From positions 186,001-250,000 of the forward strand of contig NZ_JAAMQM010000003.1 in assembly GCF_013523055.1 (NCBI RefSeq): a DNA stretch of 64,000 nucleotides. Reading direction: 5' to 3'. Each line of letters opens with the position of its first letter. Within the stretch, counting starts at the first letter, position 1. Position numbers and translations under genes: made by a program. Below the pieces are notes generated by a model. The model was not told where the DNA came from. It did not search any database and worked only from the letters and a program-made list of their open reading frames with translations. This stretch comes from Pseudomonas capeferrum (GTDB taxonomy: Bacteria > Pseudomonadota > Gammaproteobacteria > Pseudomonadales > Pseudomonadaceae). Of this stretch, positions 46,763 to 55,221 are shown piece after piece.

Positions 46763-48159
46763 AAGGTTCGAGGGTCGACAAAGTGACCCGCCAGAGCTGC
46801 TGCCGCAGCGGTAACCGGGCTGACGAGATGTGTCCTTCCACCTTGGCCTTGTCGGCCTTCGAAGTTACGATTCGATGTGGAAGCACAACGCTCACCTGGC
46901 AACAATCTGTCCTCATTCATGCCAAGACACATCGAACATCCTGGCTCTCTCCATTCGAATCCAGCATCGCTAAAGACTTTGTCCAAGCCCTCAGCCTCTG
47001 CCATCGCCTTGACCGCCTGGGAGCCGGGCACTACCAAAGCTTGGCGAATGCGCTTGGAGATCTTCCGACCCTCGACGATGCGTGCAGCTGCCCGAAGGTC
47101 TTCCAGTCGTGCATTTGTGCACGAGCCAATGAAAATCTTGTCAAGCTCCACGGCTTGGATCTGGGTACCTCCTTGCAATCCCATGTACTTCAGGGCATGA
47201 ACCATGGCTTGGCGAATGCTCATATCAGGTTCATCTAGGGGGTCGGGAATTTGACCCGTCACATCGCATGTCATTTGCGGAGATGTACCCCATGAAACCT
47301 GCGCAGTAATCTCGCGGGCATCTAAGCGAAGCGTCTTGTCGAAAATAGCTCCCTCATCGCTGCGAAGGCCGCGCCAGTACAGACACGCTGCATCCCACGC
47401 TTCACCTTTAGGGGCGTATGAGCGACCGTGGAGATAGGTCAGAGTGGTTTCATCTACACCGATGAGGCCGACACGGGCGCCGGCCTCAATGGCCATGTTG
47501 CACAGGGTCATACGCGCCTCCATCGACATTCCCCGTACGGTCGAACCGCTGAACTCGATCGCATAACCCGTGGCACCAGCAGTCCCGATCTTTCGAATTA
47601 TGAACAGTGCCAGATCCTTGGCCGTTACACGCCATGGCAAGGTACCCTCGATCTGGATGTTCATGGTCGCCATACGGGAGACAAGTAAGCACTGCGTGGC
47701 CAGTACCTGTTCGATCTCAGAAGTACCAATACCAAAAGCCAGCGCAGCAAATGCACCGTGCGTGCTGGTATGGGAGTCGCCACAGACAATAGTCATGCCT
47801 GGTAACGTGGCACCCAGTTCGGGTCCCGTTACGTGAAGAATGCCCTGGCCATGCTCACCGAGACGGTACTGCTTCAGGCCGAACGTCTCGCAGTTTCGCT
47901 CCAACGTTTGTACCTGAGTTCTCGCTAATGGATCGCGAATTCCCATCTCCAGCTCACGAGTTGGGACATTGTGATCGGAGGTAGCAATCACTGTGTCTCC
48001 CCGCCAGGGGCGGCGGCCAGCGACGGATAATCCTTCGAAAGCCTGGGGGCTCGTAACTTCATTGACCAAATGACGATCAATGTAGAGCACGGCCGAGCCG
48101 GCCGGCCCTTCCCGTACGGTATGGGCATTCCATAGCTTGTGGAGTAGTGTTTTGGGCAT
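46759..48159 (-). CDS. leuC: LeuC-type hydro-lyase large subunit, probable maleate hydratase (cluster B)
   Basis: 466 residues from the ATG at 48159, which has GGAAG upstream and gives the same start (MPKTLL) as the cluster A protein; a frame to 48243 is not supported. Cluster cysteines are present in [15 protein letters not shown] and [10 protein letters not shown]. It ends with the conserved [21 protein letters not shown] conserved operator like the one at 9315 is not evident upstream. Confidence 0.8.
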   Translation of the reverse strand: MPKTLLHKLWNAHTVREGPAGSAVLYIDRHLVNEVTSPQAFEGLSVAGRRPWRGDTVIATSDHNVPTRELEMGIRDPLARTQVQTLERNCETFGLKQYRLGEHGQGILHVTGPELGATLPGMTIVCGDSHTSTHGAFAALAFGIGTSEIEQVLATQCLLVSRMATMNIQIEGTLPWRVTAKDLALFIIRKIGTAGATGYAIEFSGSTVRGMSMEARMTLCNMAIEAGARVGLIGVDETTLTYLHGRSYAPKGEAWDAACLYWRGLRSDEGAIFDKTLRLDAREITAQVSWGTSPQMTCDVTGQIPDPLDEPDMSIRQAMVHALKYMGLQGGTQIQAVELDKIFIGSCTNARLEDLRAAARIVEGRKISKRIRQALVVPGSQAVKAMAEAEGLDKVFSDAGFEWREPGCSMCLGMNEDRLLPGERCASTSNRNFEGRQGQGGRTHLVSPVTAAAAALAGHFVDPRTL

Positions 48160-48394
48160 TATTGAAACTTCCAGGTATGGGCGCTTGTGTTCACGAAGGT
48201 TGGCCACCTCCAGCTGCTGGACTGCTGATCGGTGCATGCTCAACGATTATCGCTTCAGCGTGATTTGCCGTGTAAGTGTTGGGGCTTCGAGTAATGCGGA
48301 TAACCGAAGCCATGGACCATCGGTCCTATTCAGCTCGTTACGACTGATGGCCCCATCTAACCCCTTTCATCGAAAGGGGGATCAAAGTCACGCG

Positions 48395-48739
48395 CGGTGG
48401 CGGCACCCCAATTCCTCCGGTAATCAACACGTATCTCATAGCGCCGTCGCTCAATGGCAGCGAGTTTCCATGACTGGTGATCTGAACCTCATCACCTGGA
48501 AGCAGGCACCACATATAGGCAGAGCCACCACGACTTTGCGGTCCAAGTTTTACCGCAATCGTCAGGACCTGAGCTTGAGGATCGTACTCCACGACCGAAT
48601 ACGTTCGGCTCAAGGTGAACGGCTCATTCGGAACTGCAAAAATCACATGGCTCCCGGTTTCGAGATCAAGCTTGCGATCTAGCTGAAAGCGTAAGGCGTT
48701 GATATCTAAGGCAGAGTAGAACGTATCAATGACTCGCGC
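48395..48739 (-). pseudogene. Ring-hydroxylating oxygenase reductase fragment (VanB-like)
   Basis: An open stretch of about 115 codons resembles the FAD and start of the NAD domain of class IA oxygenase reductases: TLSRTYSVVEYDP, then QSRGGSAYMWCLLPGDEV and RYVLITGGIGV. Similarity stops after GVPPP, and no NAD-binding remainder or [2Fe-2S] domain follows. It is the 5' part of a reductase gene whose rest has been lost. It could come from a vanillate demethylase, phthalate or salicylate oxygenase system. An orphan operator lies upstream at 48897-48926. Confidence 0.7.
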
Positions 48740-48869
48740 GGCCACGTCCTTCCCTTCTGTCCTCAACGTTTGAGTCGGAGCTGCTCGGGTTCCAGGGGGT
48801 AGATTGGATGAGACACAGGCTGCTTCTCCTGCACATGCGGAGCGATCAGAATTATTGCCAGGCGACAAT

Positions 48870-49256
48870 AATGCTAAAAAAAACCTATATCAAGACAAAT
48901 TATCCTATTGAGATAATTGTGCGTTTTCTGCTTAACTCGGATTCGGACCATGACGGCTGGTCTGTCGTGATGGGATGTCAGTTGCCTCGCCATCGATGCG
49001 CGCCTTCATCGTCGGCGTCAGCGCGCACGATAGAGAGACGTCATAAGGCCACACAGCCAGGGGGAGAGCCGACAGGGATTGGATACTGAGGTGCGCAATT
49101 CGGATATTGCTACATGTCGCCCCCGCCATAGCATTAACTGCCAGACGTCTGTGCACGTCCCAGGGGCGGACGCACCGCCCAGCTGCACGCCATTCAGACA
49201 GTGGCAATCCAATAACAAGAATAATTTGAGTTCCGTACGGGGGCTGGAGAGCAAAA
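48870..49256. other. Intergenic region with an orphan operator
   Basis: 387 bases between the reductase fragment and the chemoreceptor gene. The left part is AT-rich and holds the operator at 48897-48926. The right part (about 48930-49250) is GC-richer with an open frame on the minus strand that I cannot relate to any family. GGAGAG just before 49257 is the ribosome site of the chemoreceptor. Confidence 0.5.
48897..48926. promoter_or_regulatory. Orphan IclR-type operator
   Basis: AATTATC (48898-48904) and GATAATT (48912-48918) form a perfect 7-base inverted repeat with a 7-base spacer, followed by GTGCGTTTT as in the cluster B site 1. It is the most symmetrical copy of the motif in the window, yet no complete catabolic gene follows it; only the broken reductase gene starts nearby. 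Confidence 0.65.
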
Positions 49257-50162
49257 ATGTCCAAAATCACGAAGCGGCTTTACCTTGCAGCAGCAGTTCA
49301 AAGCGGCGGCATCATTGCCTGCTTGGCTGCGGCCTTCTTTCCCGAGAACTTGAGCACCTGCCTATCGATTGCCGTGGGATCCTTGTTCCTTGCAGGATGG
49401 CTGTACCACTTTGAGAGAATTGAACGGCTAGAGATTTGCATCGAGGTTCCTTACGAGGTGCTAGTGCCCCGTGAGCCCGCTAATGAATGCCTCAACACAC
49501 CTGAGCGCATACCTCTCGACCCCCGACTCCGCGAGCACTTGGGGGAGCTGGGCCTTTCAATTACTCACACTGAGCAGGACATGCGCTTTGCTAACCAGCT
49601 AGCTCGCGATGCGAGTATCAAGGTCAGCGCCAGCTCCACCAGCATCCAGAACAGTGCTGAAATCTTCAGAGAGCTGGATCTTTCAATGAGCCAACTGGAC
49701 CAGGCGTTTAACGAGCTAGGTGGCCAGTCGGTGGAGATCACTGCGCTGGTTGGCAGTATCCAAGACATTGCACGACAGACTAACTTGCTTGCGTTGAACG
49801 CAGCTATCGAGGCAGCTCGGGCAGGTACTCACGGCCGGGGCTTTGCTGTCGTTGCTGATGAGGTGCGAAATCTTTCTCGGCGTGTTGCCGACTCTAGTGC
49901 ACGGATCCATCAGATCGCTCAGAGCTTAGACCGAACCGCTGGCGATGCACGCGGAGGTTTAGAGCAGTTAAGCGTTTCGGCTCGCAACGGCTTAGCCCAA
50001 TCCGATGATGCCTTACTTTCAATGCAAGGCTTGCGAGACGCAGCGGTTGACCGGATGGAAATCGTCGAACGGATCATGTCTAGACTGAGTGGTCTCAGCC
50101 GTCTTGCCGACCAGGCTGAATCACTGCTACCGGATGAGAAGCTAACAGGCATGTCTAACTAG
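49257..50162 (+). CDS. Short methyl-accepting chemotaxis protein
   Basis: 301 residues. Two closely spaced hydrophobic segments (about residues 7-25 and 31-48) are followed directly by cytoplasmic helices. The chemoreceptor hairpin tip is present as [18 protein letters not shown] with [16 protein letters not shown] behind it. There is no periplasmic sensor domain and no clear HAMP domain, and the signalling region is short. It could report on aromatic substrates through metabolism or energy state, or be a trimmed receptor. GGAGAG lies 8 bases before the ATG. Confidence 0.82.
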   Translation: MSKITKRLYLAAAVQSGGIIACLAAAFFPENLSTCLSIAVGSLFLAGWLYHFERIERLEICIEVPYEVLVPREPANECLNTPERIPLDPRLREHLGELGLSITHTEQDMRFANQLARDASIKVSASSTSIQNSAEIFRELDLSMSQLDQAFNELGGQSVEITALVGSIQDIARQTNLLALNAAIEAARAGTHGRGFAVVADEVRNLSRRVADSSARIHQIAQSLDRTAGDARGGLEQLSVSARNGLAQSDDALLSMQGLRDAAVDRMEIVERIMSRLSGLSRLADQAESLLPDEKLTGMSN

Positions 50163-50533
50163 AAGACGCTTTGGAACGGACCGTGAGTGCCTCGAAACGA
50201 AGGGCACTTCTCACCATCAACGTCCACATCGCTGGCTAGGCGCCCTATGCCTAAAGCAAACCCATCATCCCCTCACGCTTGCAGATGCTCGCCTGCGCGA
50301 CGCGGGTGGCGATAGTCGCTTTCGGGCATCTGCGTTATGCAGCCGGTCGGCGAGTGTTACAGCGATCTGTGCCATGCCGGCCTCGCTTTGTCAAAGCCGG
50401 CGTTTGTAACAGGGTGCCATCATGTCGTCGGCGCCCCCCTTGCGCGTTGGACTTACCCCCGATAGCGCCCGGGTTTGTACCCGATGGCTGATGCCGGCAT
50501 TTATCCCTCACTTCCTTGCAGAGAACCTCTTAC
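50163..50533. other. Non-coding gap after the chemoreceptor gene
   Basis: 371 bases without a supportable gene. Near the left edge AGTGCC/GGCACT (about 50187-50209) may be a weak terminator for the chemoreceptor. The middle holds a nested inverted repeat at 50355-50411. GC-rich, unlike the AT-rich operator regions. Confidence 0.45.
50355..50411. repeat. Nested inverted repeats
   Basis: TGTTACA (50355-50361) is the exact reverse complement of TGTAACA (50405-50411). Inside, GCCGGC (50376-50381) is repeated at 50396-50401, and between them GCTTTG-T-CAAAGC is a perfect 13-base inverted repeat. The outer arms are unequally spaced from the inner ones (14 and 3 bases), so one simple hairpin does not explain it; a structured RNA, a protein site or a mobile-element trace are possible. 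Confidence 0.5.
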
Positions 50534-51085
50534 TTAAAAGCCGTAGCGCCAACTGGAAGGTAAATTTCTCATGCTAGATGCTATACCTGCCTGGTAGTAG
50601 AAAACCTTGCCAGCCTGGTTGGCACGTCTGCGTTTGTGAAGCAGCAACCACCAAAGATCTATCTCCGTGAAATCCATTCCCCAACCCAACGATGTGCAGG
50701 TGGTCCCTGAGGAAATGGTCAACCCATGAGTAAATACTTCGGTTGCTTTCGAACTCGATCACGCCATTTTTAACCGGAGATGAAAGCCGGTGATCGAGCG
50801 CCTTGATCTTCACGCCTTCAGTTACGTAATTGCGGATTTCTGCAAGCTGCCTGCGTATTGGTCATATCCCAGTACCATCGAACTTGGTCTAGCCGAGTCA
50901 CCATGAATATGCCAAATGTCCCTAGTGGCCGCCTGATAGCGGCGGAATAGGCTGTAACGGGACTCTGGATAAAGGAAGGACGGGTTGTAGAGCGGTCCTG
51001 CGAAGGCTTCCTCGATCGTAAAGTCGTAATTGGTGGTGAGGATGGGAAAGCAGCACCTTCGATCAGTGCAACGAAACGGCCTCAA
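50534..51085 (-). pseudogene. SIR2-like domain protein remnant
   Basis: Three consecutive frames give a SIR2-type protein: FPILTTNYDFTIEEAF and RDIWHIHGDSARPSSMVLGY (51085-50822), then VKIKALDHRLSSPVKNGV and HFLRDHLHIVGLG (about 50815-50690), then MDFTEIDLWWLLLHKRR to about 50610. Restoring one A in CAGAAATCC joins the first two frames (QKIRNYVTEG); one surplus base in TTGGGGAATGG breaks the second. The N-terminal NAD-binding part is absent. SIR2-like proteins of this type are often antiphage proteins, but this one is degraded. Confidence 0.72.
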
Positions 51086-52119
51086 TCCTTTCCGTATATC
51101 GATAGTTGCGTGACACGCTCCAGGTCATCGACAAGGGGCCTGCGCCCATAGTGTTCCAGCATCACCCGCCTGTCTTCGCCGGCCCGGTTGCGGTGCGTGA
51201 ATGCCGCACCCTCGACAGTCACAGAGCGCGCCTCGGCACTGCCTGGCTCGATTTCAGCTTGCAACAGCGCCCGTGTGGCACCGCTAACGGAAAGCGAATA
51301 GCCGGTGTCCTGGCCATCGACGAGAACCCGGTAGCAGGTCGGAAAACTCTCGCTGCTTTCATCGATGTTGCTCCCATGATCGGCGGCCACCTGCGCGTCG
51401 TAGCGCACCCCATGCTCGAGCATCAGCCGCCCGATCTCGAACAGGATGCCGAGCTCTTCGTCGACCGGCGTCCACAAGTTGAAGCCGTCGTGCGTCCTGA
51501 TCATGCTCACGCCGTCATAGCGCACATGGGCGTACAGCGGCGCAAGGTCGATCACCGTCTCTACCACCACCGTACCCTCGGCATTGGTGATTCCGGCCGC
51601 CAGCGAATGGTTGCCGCCATGCACCAGGGCCAGCCCGAATGGCAGCAGCAGTTCGACCTTGTGGTTGAAGTCCGCACGCCACTCGCCCATGCGGCGCGAA
51701 TACCCAATGTTGGCAATGGCATTCGTCAAACTGGATTCTGACCAGGGCACGGCCAAGATCGGATCGCGCCCCAGACGAAGGCGGTAACGTGCTTCTTTCA
51801 AATGAACGCCAACCTGGTCAGCCGTCATCCCGTCCGCGGTCAACCGCGCGAGCAGAGAGCCGAAGAAGTCGGACAGATCGTAGGCGCTACGCGCGCCATG
51901 CGCAGGCTGGAATACCAGCGATGTCGTGGCCCGTGCCTGCAATGGTGCGGCGATCAGGCGGACCAATGTGGATAGCCCGAGCGGGTCAGCCGCCGCCACC
52001 GCCCTGGCCCGCCTCATGACATGCTCGAAACGCTCCCGACGTACCGCTTCATGCTCTGCCAGACGATGGCGAAATACCCGCTCCAGCCAGCTCGATCTTC
52101 TCCTCCCATTCGTATTCAC
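51082..52119 (-). CDS. Protein of unknown function at the conjugation-module boundary
   Basis: 345 residues, intact, no signal peptide or membrane segment. The N terminus is basic and helical (SWLERVFRHRLAEHEAVRRE). The middle contains VELLLPFGLALVHGGNHSLA and TPVDEELGILFEIGRLMLEHG. I cannot name the family firmly; it may be of the DUF6710 type seen in conjugative elements. It is divergent from the RAQPRD gene with 187 bases between, and its 3' end abuts the SIR2-like remnant. GC content matches the conjugation genes rather than the debris on its other side. Confidence 0.5.
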   Translation of the reverse strand: MNTNGRRRSSWLERVFRHRLAEHEAVRRERFEHVMRRARAVAAADPLGLSTLVRLIAAPLQARATTSLVFQPAHGARSAYDLSDFFGSLLARLTADGMTADQVGVHLKEARYRLRLGRDPILAVPWSESSLTNAIANIGYSRRMGEWRADFNHKVELLLPFGLALVHGGNHSLAAGITNAEGTVVVETVIDLAPLYAHVRYDGVSMIRTHDGFNLWTPVDEELGILFEIGRLMLEHGVRYDAQVAADHGSNIDESSESFPTCYRVLVDGQDTGYSLSVSGATRALLQAEIEPGSAEARSVTVEGAAFTHRNRAGEDRRVMLEHYGRRPLVDDLERVTQLSIYGKD

Positions 52120-52306
52120 CGTCGTACCTCTCGCTCTCTCGTTTTATGCACCCATCGCGGCCTGCGCAGCCCATTTCTTTTTACCCAACCATCAGAGGCC
52201 ATCGCCACCCACCCAATAGGGGTACACCCAGGTTCCCATTGTTTAAGGCACCACCCCAGACATACCGAGAGCATTTAGCCACTTCTCGCAAATTGCGGAT
52301 TGGCCA

Positions 52307-52678
52307 ATGTCGAAGCGACTTCCCCCACCAGCCGACAGGCATCACGCGCCCGGTCTGACCTTGGCGCTGCTGCTCGGCCTATGCGTTTCCGGCCACGCCA
52401 GCGCGGACGATGCCACGCCCGAACACGCCAGGCTCGCCGCCGCGCTGCGCCAGCTCGACAGCATCGAACGGCTCGTCGCACAACAAGCCGCGCAGCAACA
52501 GGACGAACGCACCCGCTACCACTTCGACTACGCCCGTCTCACCGCTGACCTTGAGCGCGTGCGCGCCGGCATCCACGACTACCTCACCCCAACGCGTGCG
52601 CAACCGCGCGACCCCGCCCTGCTGTTTGGCGACTACCGCCAGCCTGTCGCCACCCTCGAACCGCAGGTCGCGCCATGA
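52307..52678 (+). CDS. ICE protein, RAQPRD family (TIGR01690)
   Basis: 123 residues with a signal-like hydrophobic segment (LTLALLLGLCVSGHASA) and an exported helical domain ending in the eponymous RAQPRDPALLFGDYRQP. Proteins of this family are encoded at the start of the type IV secretion block of clc/PAGI-2-type elements; their role is unknown. Overlaps the next gene by 4 bases. First of the long plus-strand operon. Confidence 0.9.
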   Translation: MSKRLPPPADRHHAPGLTLALLLGLCVSGHASADDATPEHARLAAALRQLDSIERLVAQQAAQQQDERTRYHFDYARLTADLERVRAGIHDYLTPTRAQPRDPALLFGDYRQPVATLEPQVAP

Positions 52679-52908
52679 ACGCCGCGCAGACCGCCGCGTT
52701 CCAGGCCAACAGCGGCATCCCTCCTTCCGACATGGCGACCGTGCTGCTCAGTGCGGTATTTGCCGTCCTGCTCGTTTGGGGCACTTGGGCGATGCGCAGC
52801 GCCTACGTCGGTTGGGCAGAAGAACAACTTTCCCAACGTCAGTTCCTGGTCGTCGTGGTGCGCTTTGCCGTGCTGTACCTGGTCTTGACCTTTTTCCTGC
52901 TCTCGTAA
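52675..52908 (+). CDS. ICE small membrane protein, TIGR03758 family
   Basis: 77 residues with two membrane segments (MATVLLSAVFAVLLVWGTWA and FLVVVVRFAVLYLVLTFFLL) separated by a short charged loop. Typical size and order for TIGR03758, between RAQPRD and TIGR03745. Probably an inner-membrane part of the mating-pair apparatus. Confidence 0.88.
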   Translation: MNAAQTAAFQANSGIPPSDMATVLLSAVFAVLLVWGTWAMRSAYVGWAEEQLSQRQFLVVVVRFAVLYLVLTFFLLS

Positions 52909-52917
52909 GAGGTAGCC

Positions 52918-53283
52918 ATGATGAAGCCGTTCACCCGCATTTCCCGACCCCTCCACTTCGCTAGCCTGGCTGCATTGCCGATGCTCAGCGTGCTGACACC
53001 TCTCGCCCACGCCGAGCTGCCCACTCTGGAAAACCCTTCGCGCGGCACGGGCGGCGGCATCATGGAAACGCTGCAAAATTACGGCTACGACATCGTGATG
53101 CTCATCGCACTGCTCGTGGTCGCCTCGATGTTCGTCGGCGTCTGCTACCACGCCTACACCCGTTATGCGGAAATCCACATTGGCCGCTCAACCTGGGGCC
53201 AGTTTGGCCTGACCGTGGCGGTCGGTGCGGTCCTGCTCGTGGTTGGCATCTGGCTGCTGACCGAAGCCATCGGCGTTCTCTGA
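52918..53283 (+). CDS. ICE membrane protein, TIGR03745 family
   Basis: 121 residues with a cleavable signal sequence (ending AHAELP), then two membrane segments (IVMLIALLVVASMFVGVCYH and FGLTVAVGAVLLVVGIWLL). Layout recalls VirB2/TraA-like pilin precursors, which is a possible role but not shown for this family. GAGGTAGCC precedes the start. Confidence 0.88.
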   Translation: MMKPFTRISRPLHFASLAALPMLSVLTPLAHAELPTLENPSRGTGGGIMETLQNYGYDIVMLIALLVVASMFVGVCYHAYTRYAEIHIGRSTWGQFGLTVAVGAVLLVVGIWLLTEAIGVL

Positions 53284-53300
53284 ACCAAAGGAATGCCGAC

Positions 53301-53696
53301 ATGGCTGAAGACATCCGTCCGGAAGGGACGGTGGCGTTCCTGCCCCACCGCCTCAACCGTCACCCCGTGGTGGTGCGAGGGCTGACGGCGAATGAACTGT
53401 GGGTCTGCGCGGGATCATCGGGGATGATCGGACTCGGGAGCGGTATCCCGCTGGCCTTCATGTTCGCGACGATTGCCATCGTCCCTACGGCCATCTTGCT
53501 GGCGGTCGCCGCTGGCATTTTCATCGGTGGCGGCACGCTGCGCCGGCTCAAACGCGGCCGCCCCGAAACCTGGCTGTACCGGCAGTTGCAGTGGTGGATC
53601 GCGGTCAATCTGCCACAGCTCGCGCCTTTCACCGATGGCCACGCACTGGTAATACGATCCGGTTACTGGACGACACGCCGGAGCAAGGCGCTGTGA
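53301..53696 (+). CDS. Conjugal transfer protein, TIGR03750 family (VirB3/TraL-like)
   Basis: 131 residues with a central pair of membrane segments (about residues 35-80) and the GRPETWLYRQLQWW segment. Size, topology and place in front of TIGR03746 fit TIGR03750, comparable to VirB3/TraL in other systems. Its stop overlaps the next GTG start by 4 bases. Confidence 0.88.
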   Translation: MAEDIRPEGTVAFLPHRLNRHPVVVRGLTANELWVCAGSSGMIGLGSGIPLAFMFATIAIVPTAILLAVAAGIFIGGGTLRRLKRGRPETWLYRQLQWWIAVNLPQLAPFTDGHALVIRSGYWTTRRSKAL

Positions 53697-54364
53697 GCCG
53701 GTTCAAGAACGAAGTGCTGCGGCTCGAAGCCCACATCAAGACCCTGCGTATCGGGGCCAGCGCGCTGGTCGCACTGGCGCTGGTTATGGGCGTCGGCTGG
53801 TGGAGCGCGCCACGCGACCTGACCATCCATGTACCGCCAGACCTGCGCTCAGGCAGTACTCGTAAATGGTGGGACGTGCCGCCTGAGAGCGTTTACGCCT
53901 TCACCTTCTACGTCTGGCAGCAGCTCCAGCGCTGGCCCACCAATGGCGACGAGGACTACCCGCGCAACCTGCATGCGCTGTCGTCCTACCTAACGCCCGC
54001 CTGCCAGGCGTTCCTGCAGCAGGACTACGAGTACCGCCGCAATGCTGGAGAGCTGCGGCAGCGCGTGCGCGGCATCTACGAGATTCCGGGCCGCGGCTAC
54101 GGCGACAACCCGACGCTGCGCGTGCGCACCGTCTCCACCCGCGAGTGGGTCGTGAGCCTCGACGTCACGGCAGACGAATACTACGCCTCGGAGCAAGTCA
54201 AACGCGCGCTGGTGCGCTATCCGCTCAAGGTCCTGCGGATCGACGTCGACCCTCAGCGCAACCCGTTCGGGCTTGCCATTGACTGCTACGAGGGCGCGCC
54301 GCAGCGCATTGCGACCCCTGTCGATTCGGCGGCGCCCGCCCCCTCCCTGGAAAACATGCAATGA
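53693..54364 (+). CDS. ICE inner membrane protein, TIGR03746 family
   Basis: 223 residues from a GTG at 53693, which overlaps the previous stop (GTGA). One N-terminal membrane segment (ALVALALVMGVGWWSAP), then a periplasmic domain with VPPESVYAFTFYVWQQLQRW and LSSYLTPACQAFLQQDY. Topology is like TraE/VirB5-8-type proteins of other systems. Overlaps the next gene by 4 bases. Confidence 0.88.
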   Translation: MSRFKNEVLRLEAHIKTLRIGASALVALALVMGVGWWSAPRDLTIHVPPDLRSGSTRKWWDVPPESVYAFTFYVWQQLQRWPTNGDEDYPRNLHALSSYLTPACQAFLQQDYEYRRNAGELRQRVRGIYEIPGRGYGDNPTLRVRTVSTREWVVSLDVTADEYYASEQVKRALVRYPLKVLRIDVDPQRNPFGLAIDCYEGAPQRIATPVDSAAPAPSLENMQ

Positions 54365-55221
54365 ACCGCTTATTGCCACTGGCTCTTGCGGCGCTCGCCC
54401 TGGTTCTGTTCAGCGCCGTCCCTGCCACCGAACTCCTGAGATGGGAAAGACTGCCGCTGGCCGTACCACTCGTGGTTGGCCAGGAGCGCATCGTCTTCGT
54501 CGAGCGCAATGTCCGCGTCGGCGTACCCGCATCGGTCGGTAGCCGCCTGCGCGTGCAGAGCGCCGCCGGGGCCATCTACCTGCTGGCGAGCGAGCCAATC
54601 GAACCGACCCGGCTGCAACTGCAGGACGCCGATACCGGTACCGTCATTCTGCTCGACATCGCCGCCGAACCCGAGCAGGAGGGCCAGCGACCTCTGGAGG
54701 CGGTTCGCATCATCGAGGCCGCATCATCCGACACTCAAACCGATGCAGATGACGGCAGTGCCACAGCGACCCCGCCCGTGCGGGCTACACCGCAGCCCGT
54801 CATCCTCACCCGTTACGCGGCACAGAACCTTTACGCACCGCTGCGAACCGTCGAACCCGTGCCGGGCGTCACACGCGCAACCCTGCGCCGCGACCTGCCG
54901 CTGGACAGCCTGTTGCCAACACTGCCGATACAGGCCCAGGCGCTCGCGGCATGGCGTCTGGACGACCTGTGGGTCAGTGCCGTGCGCCTGCGCAACAGCG
55001 CCTCGCACTGGCTCGACCTGGACCCGCGCGCGCTGCATGGCCAGTTCCTCACCGCAACCTTCCAGCATTCGACGCTGGGGCCGAGCGGCACACCGGACGA
55101 CACCACCGTCGTCTACCTCGTCACCCGTGGACACGGGCTGGCGCAGGCCCTGCTGCCAACCATCGCGCCCGTCGATGCCTCCCTCAACCTGCCCGTGCCG
55201 CAAGATGACGGAGGTCGCTGA
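54361..55221 (+). CDS. ICE protein, TIGR03749 family (TraK/VirB9-like)
   Basis: 286 residues with a signal peptide (LLPLALAALALVLFSAVPA) and a secreted beta-rich protein, PLAVPLVVGQERIVFVERN early and TLRRDLPLDSLLPTLP late. Position and features correspond to the TraK/VirB9-type core-complex component. A low-complexity acidic/alanine stretch lies near residues 120-135. It touches the next start by one base. Confidence 0.88.
   Translation: MNRLLPLALAALALVLFSAVPATELLRWERLPLAVPLVVGQERIVFVERNVRVGVPASVGSRLRVQSAAGAIYLLASEPIEPTRLQLQDADTGTVILLDIAAEPEQEGQRPLEAVRIIEAASSDTQTDADDGSATATPPVRATPQPVILTRYAAQNLYAPLRTVEPVPGVTRATLRRDLPLDSLLPTLPIQAQALAAWRLDDLWVSAVRLRNSASHWLDLDPRALHGQFLTATFQHSTLGPSGTPDDTTVVYLVTRGHGLAQALLPTIAPVDASLNLPVPQDDGGR

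Noticed and set aside
48932..49270. 112-codon minus-strand frame between the orphan operator and the chemoreceptor
   Set aside because: No ribosome site and no similarity I can recognise; left as intergenic.
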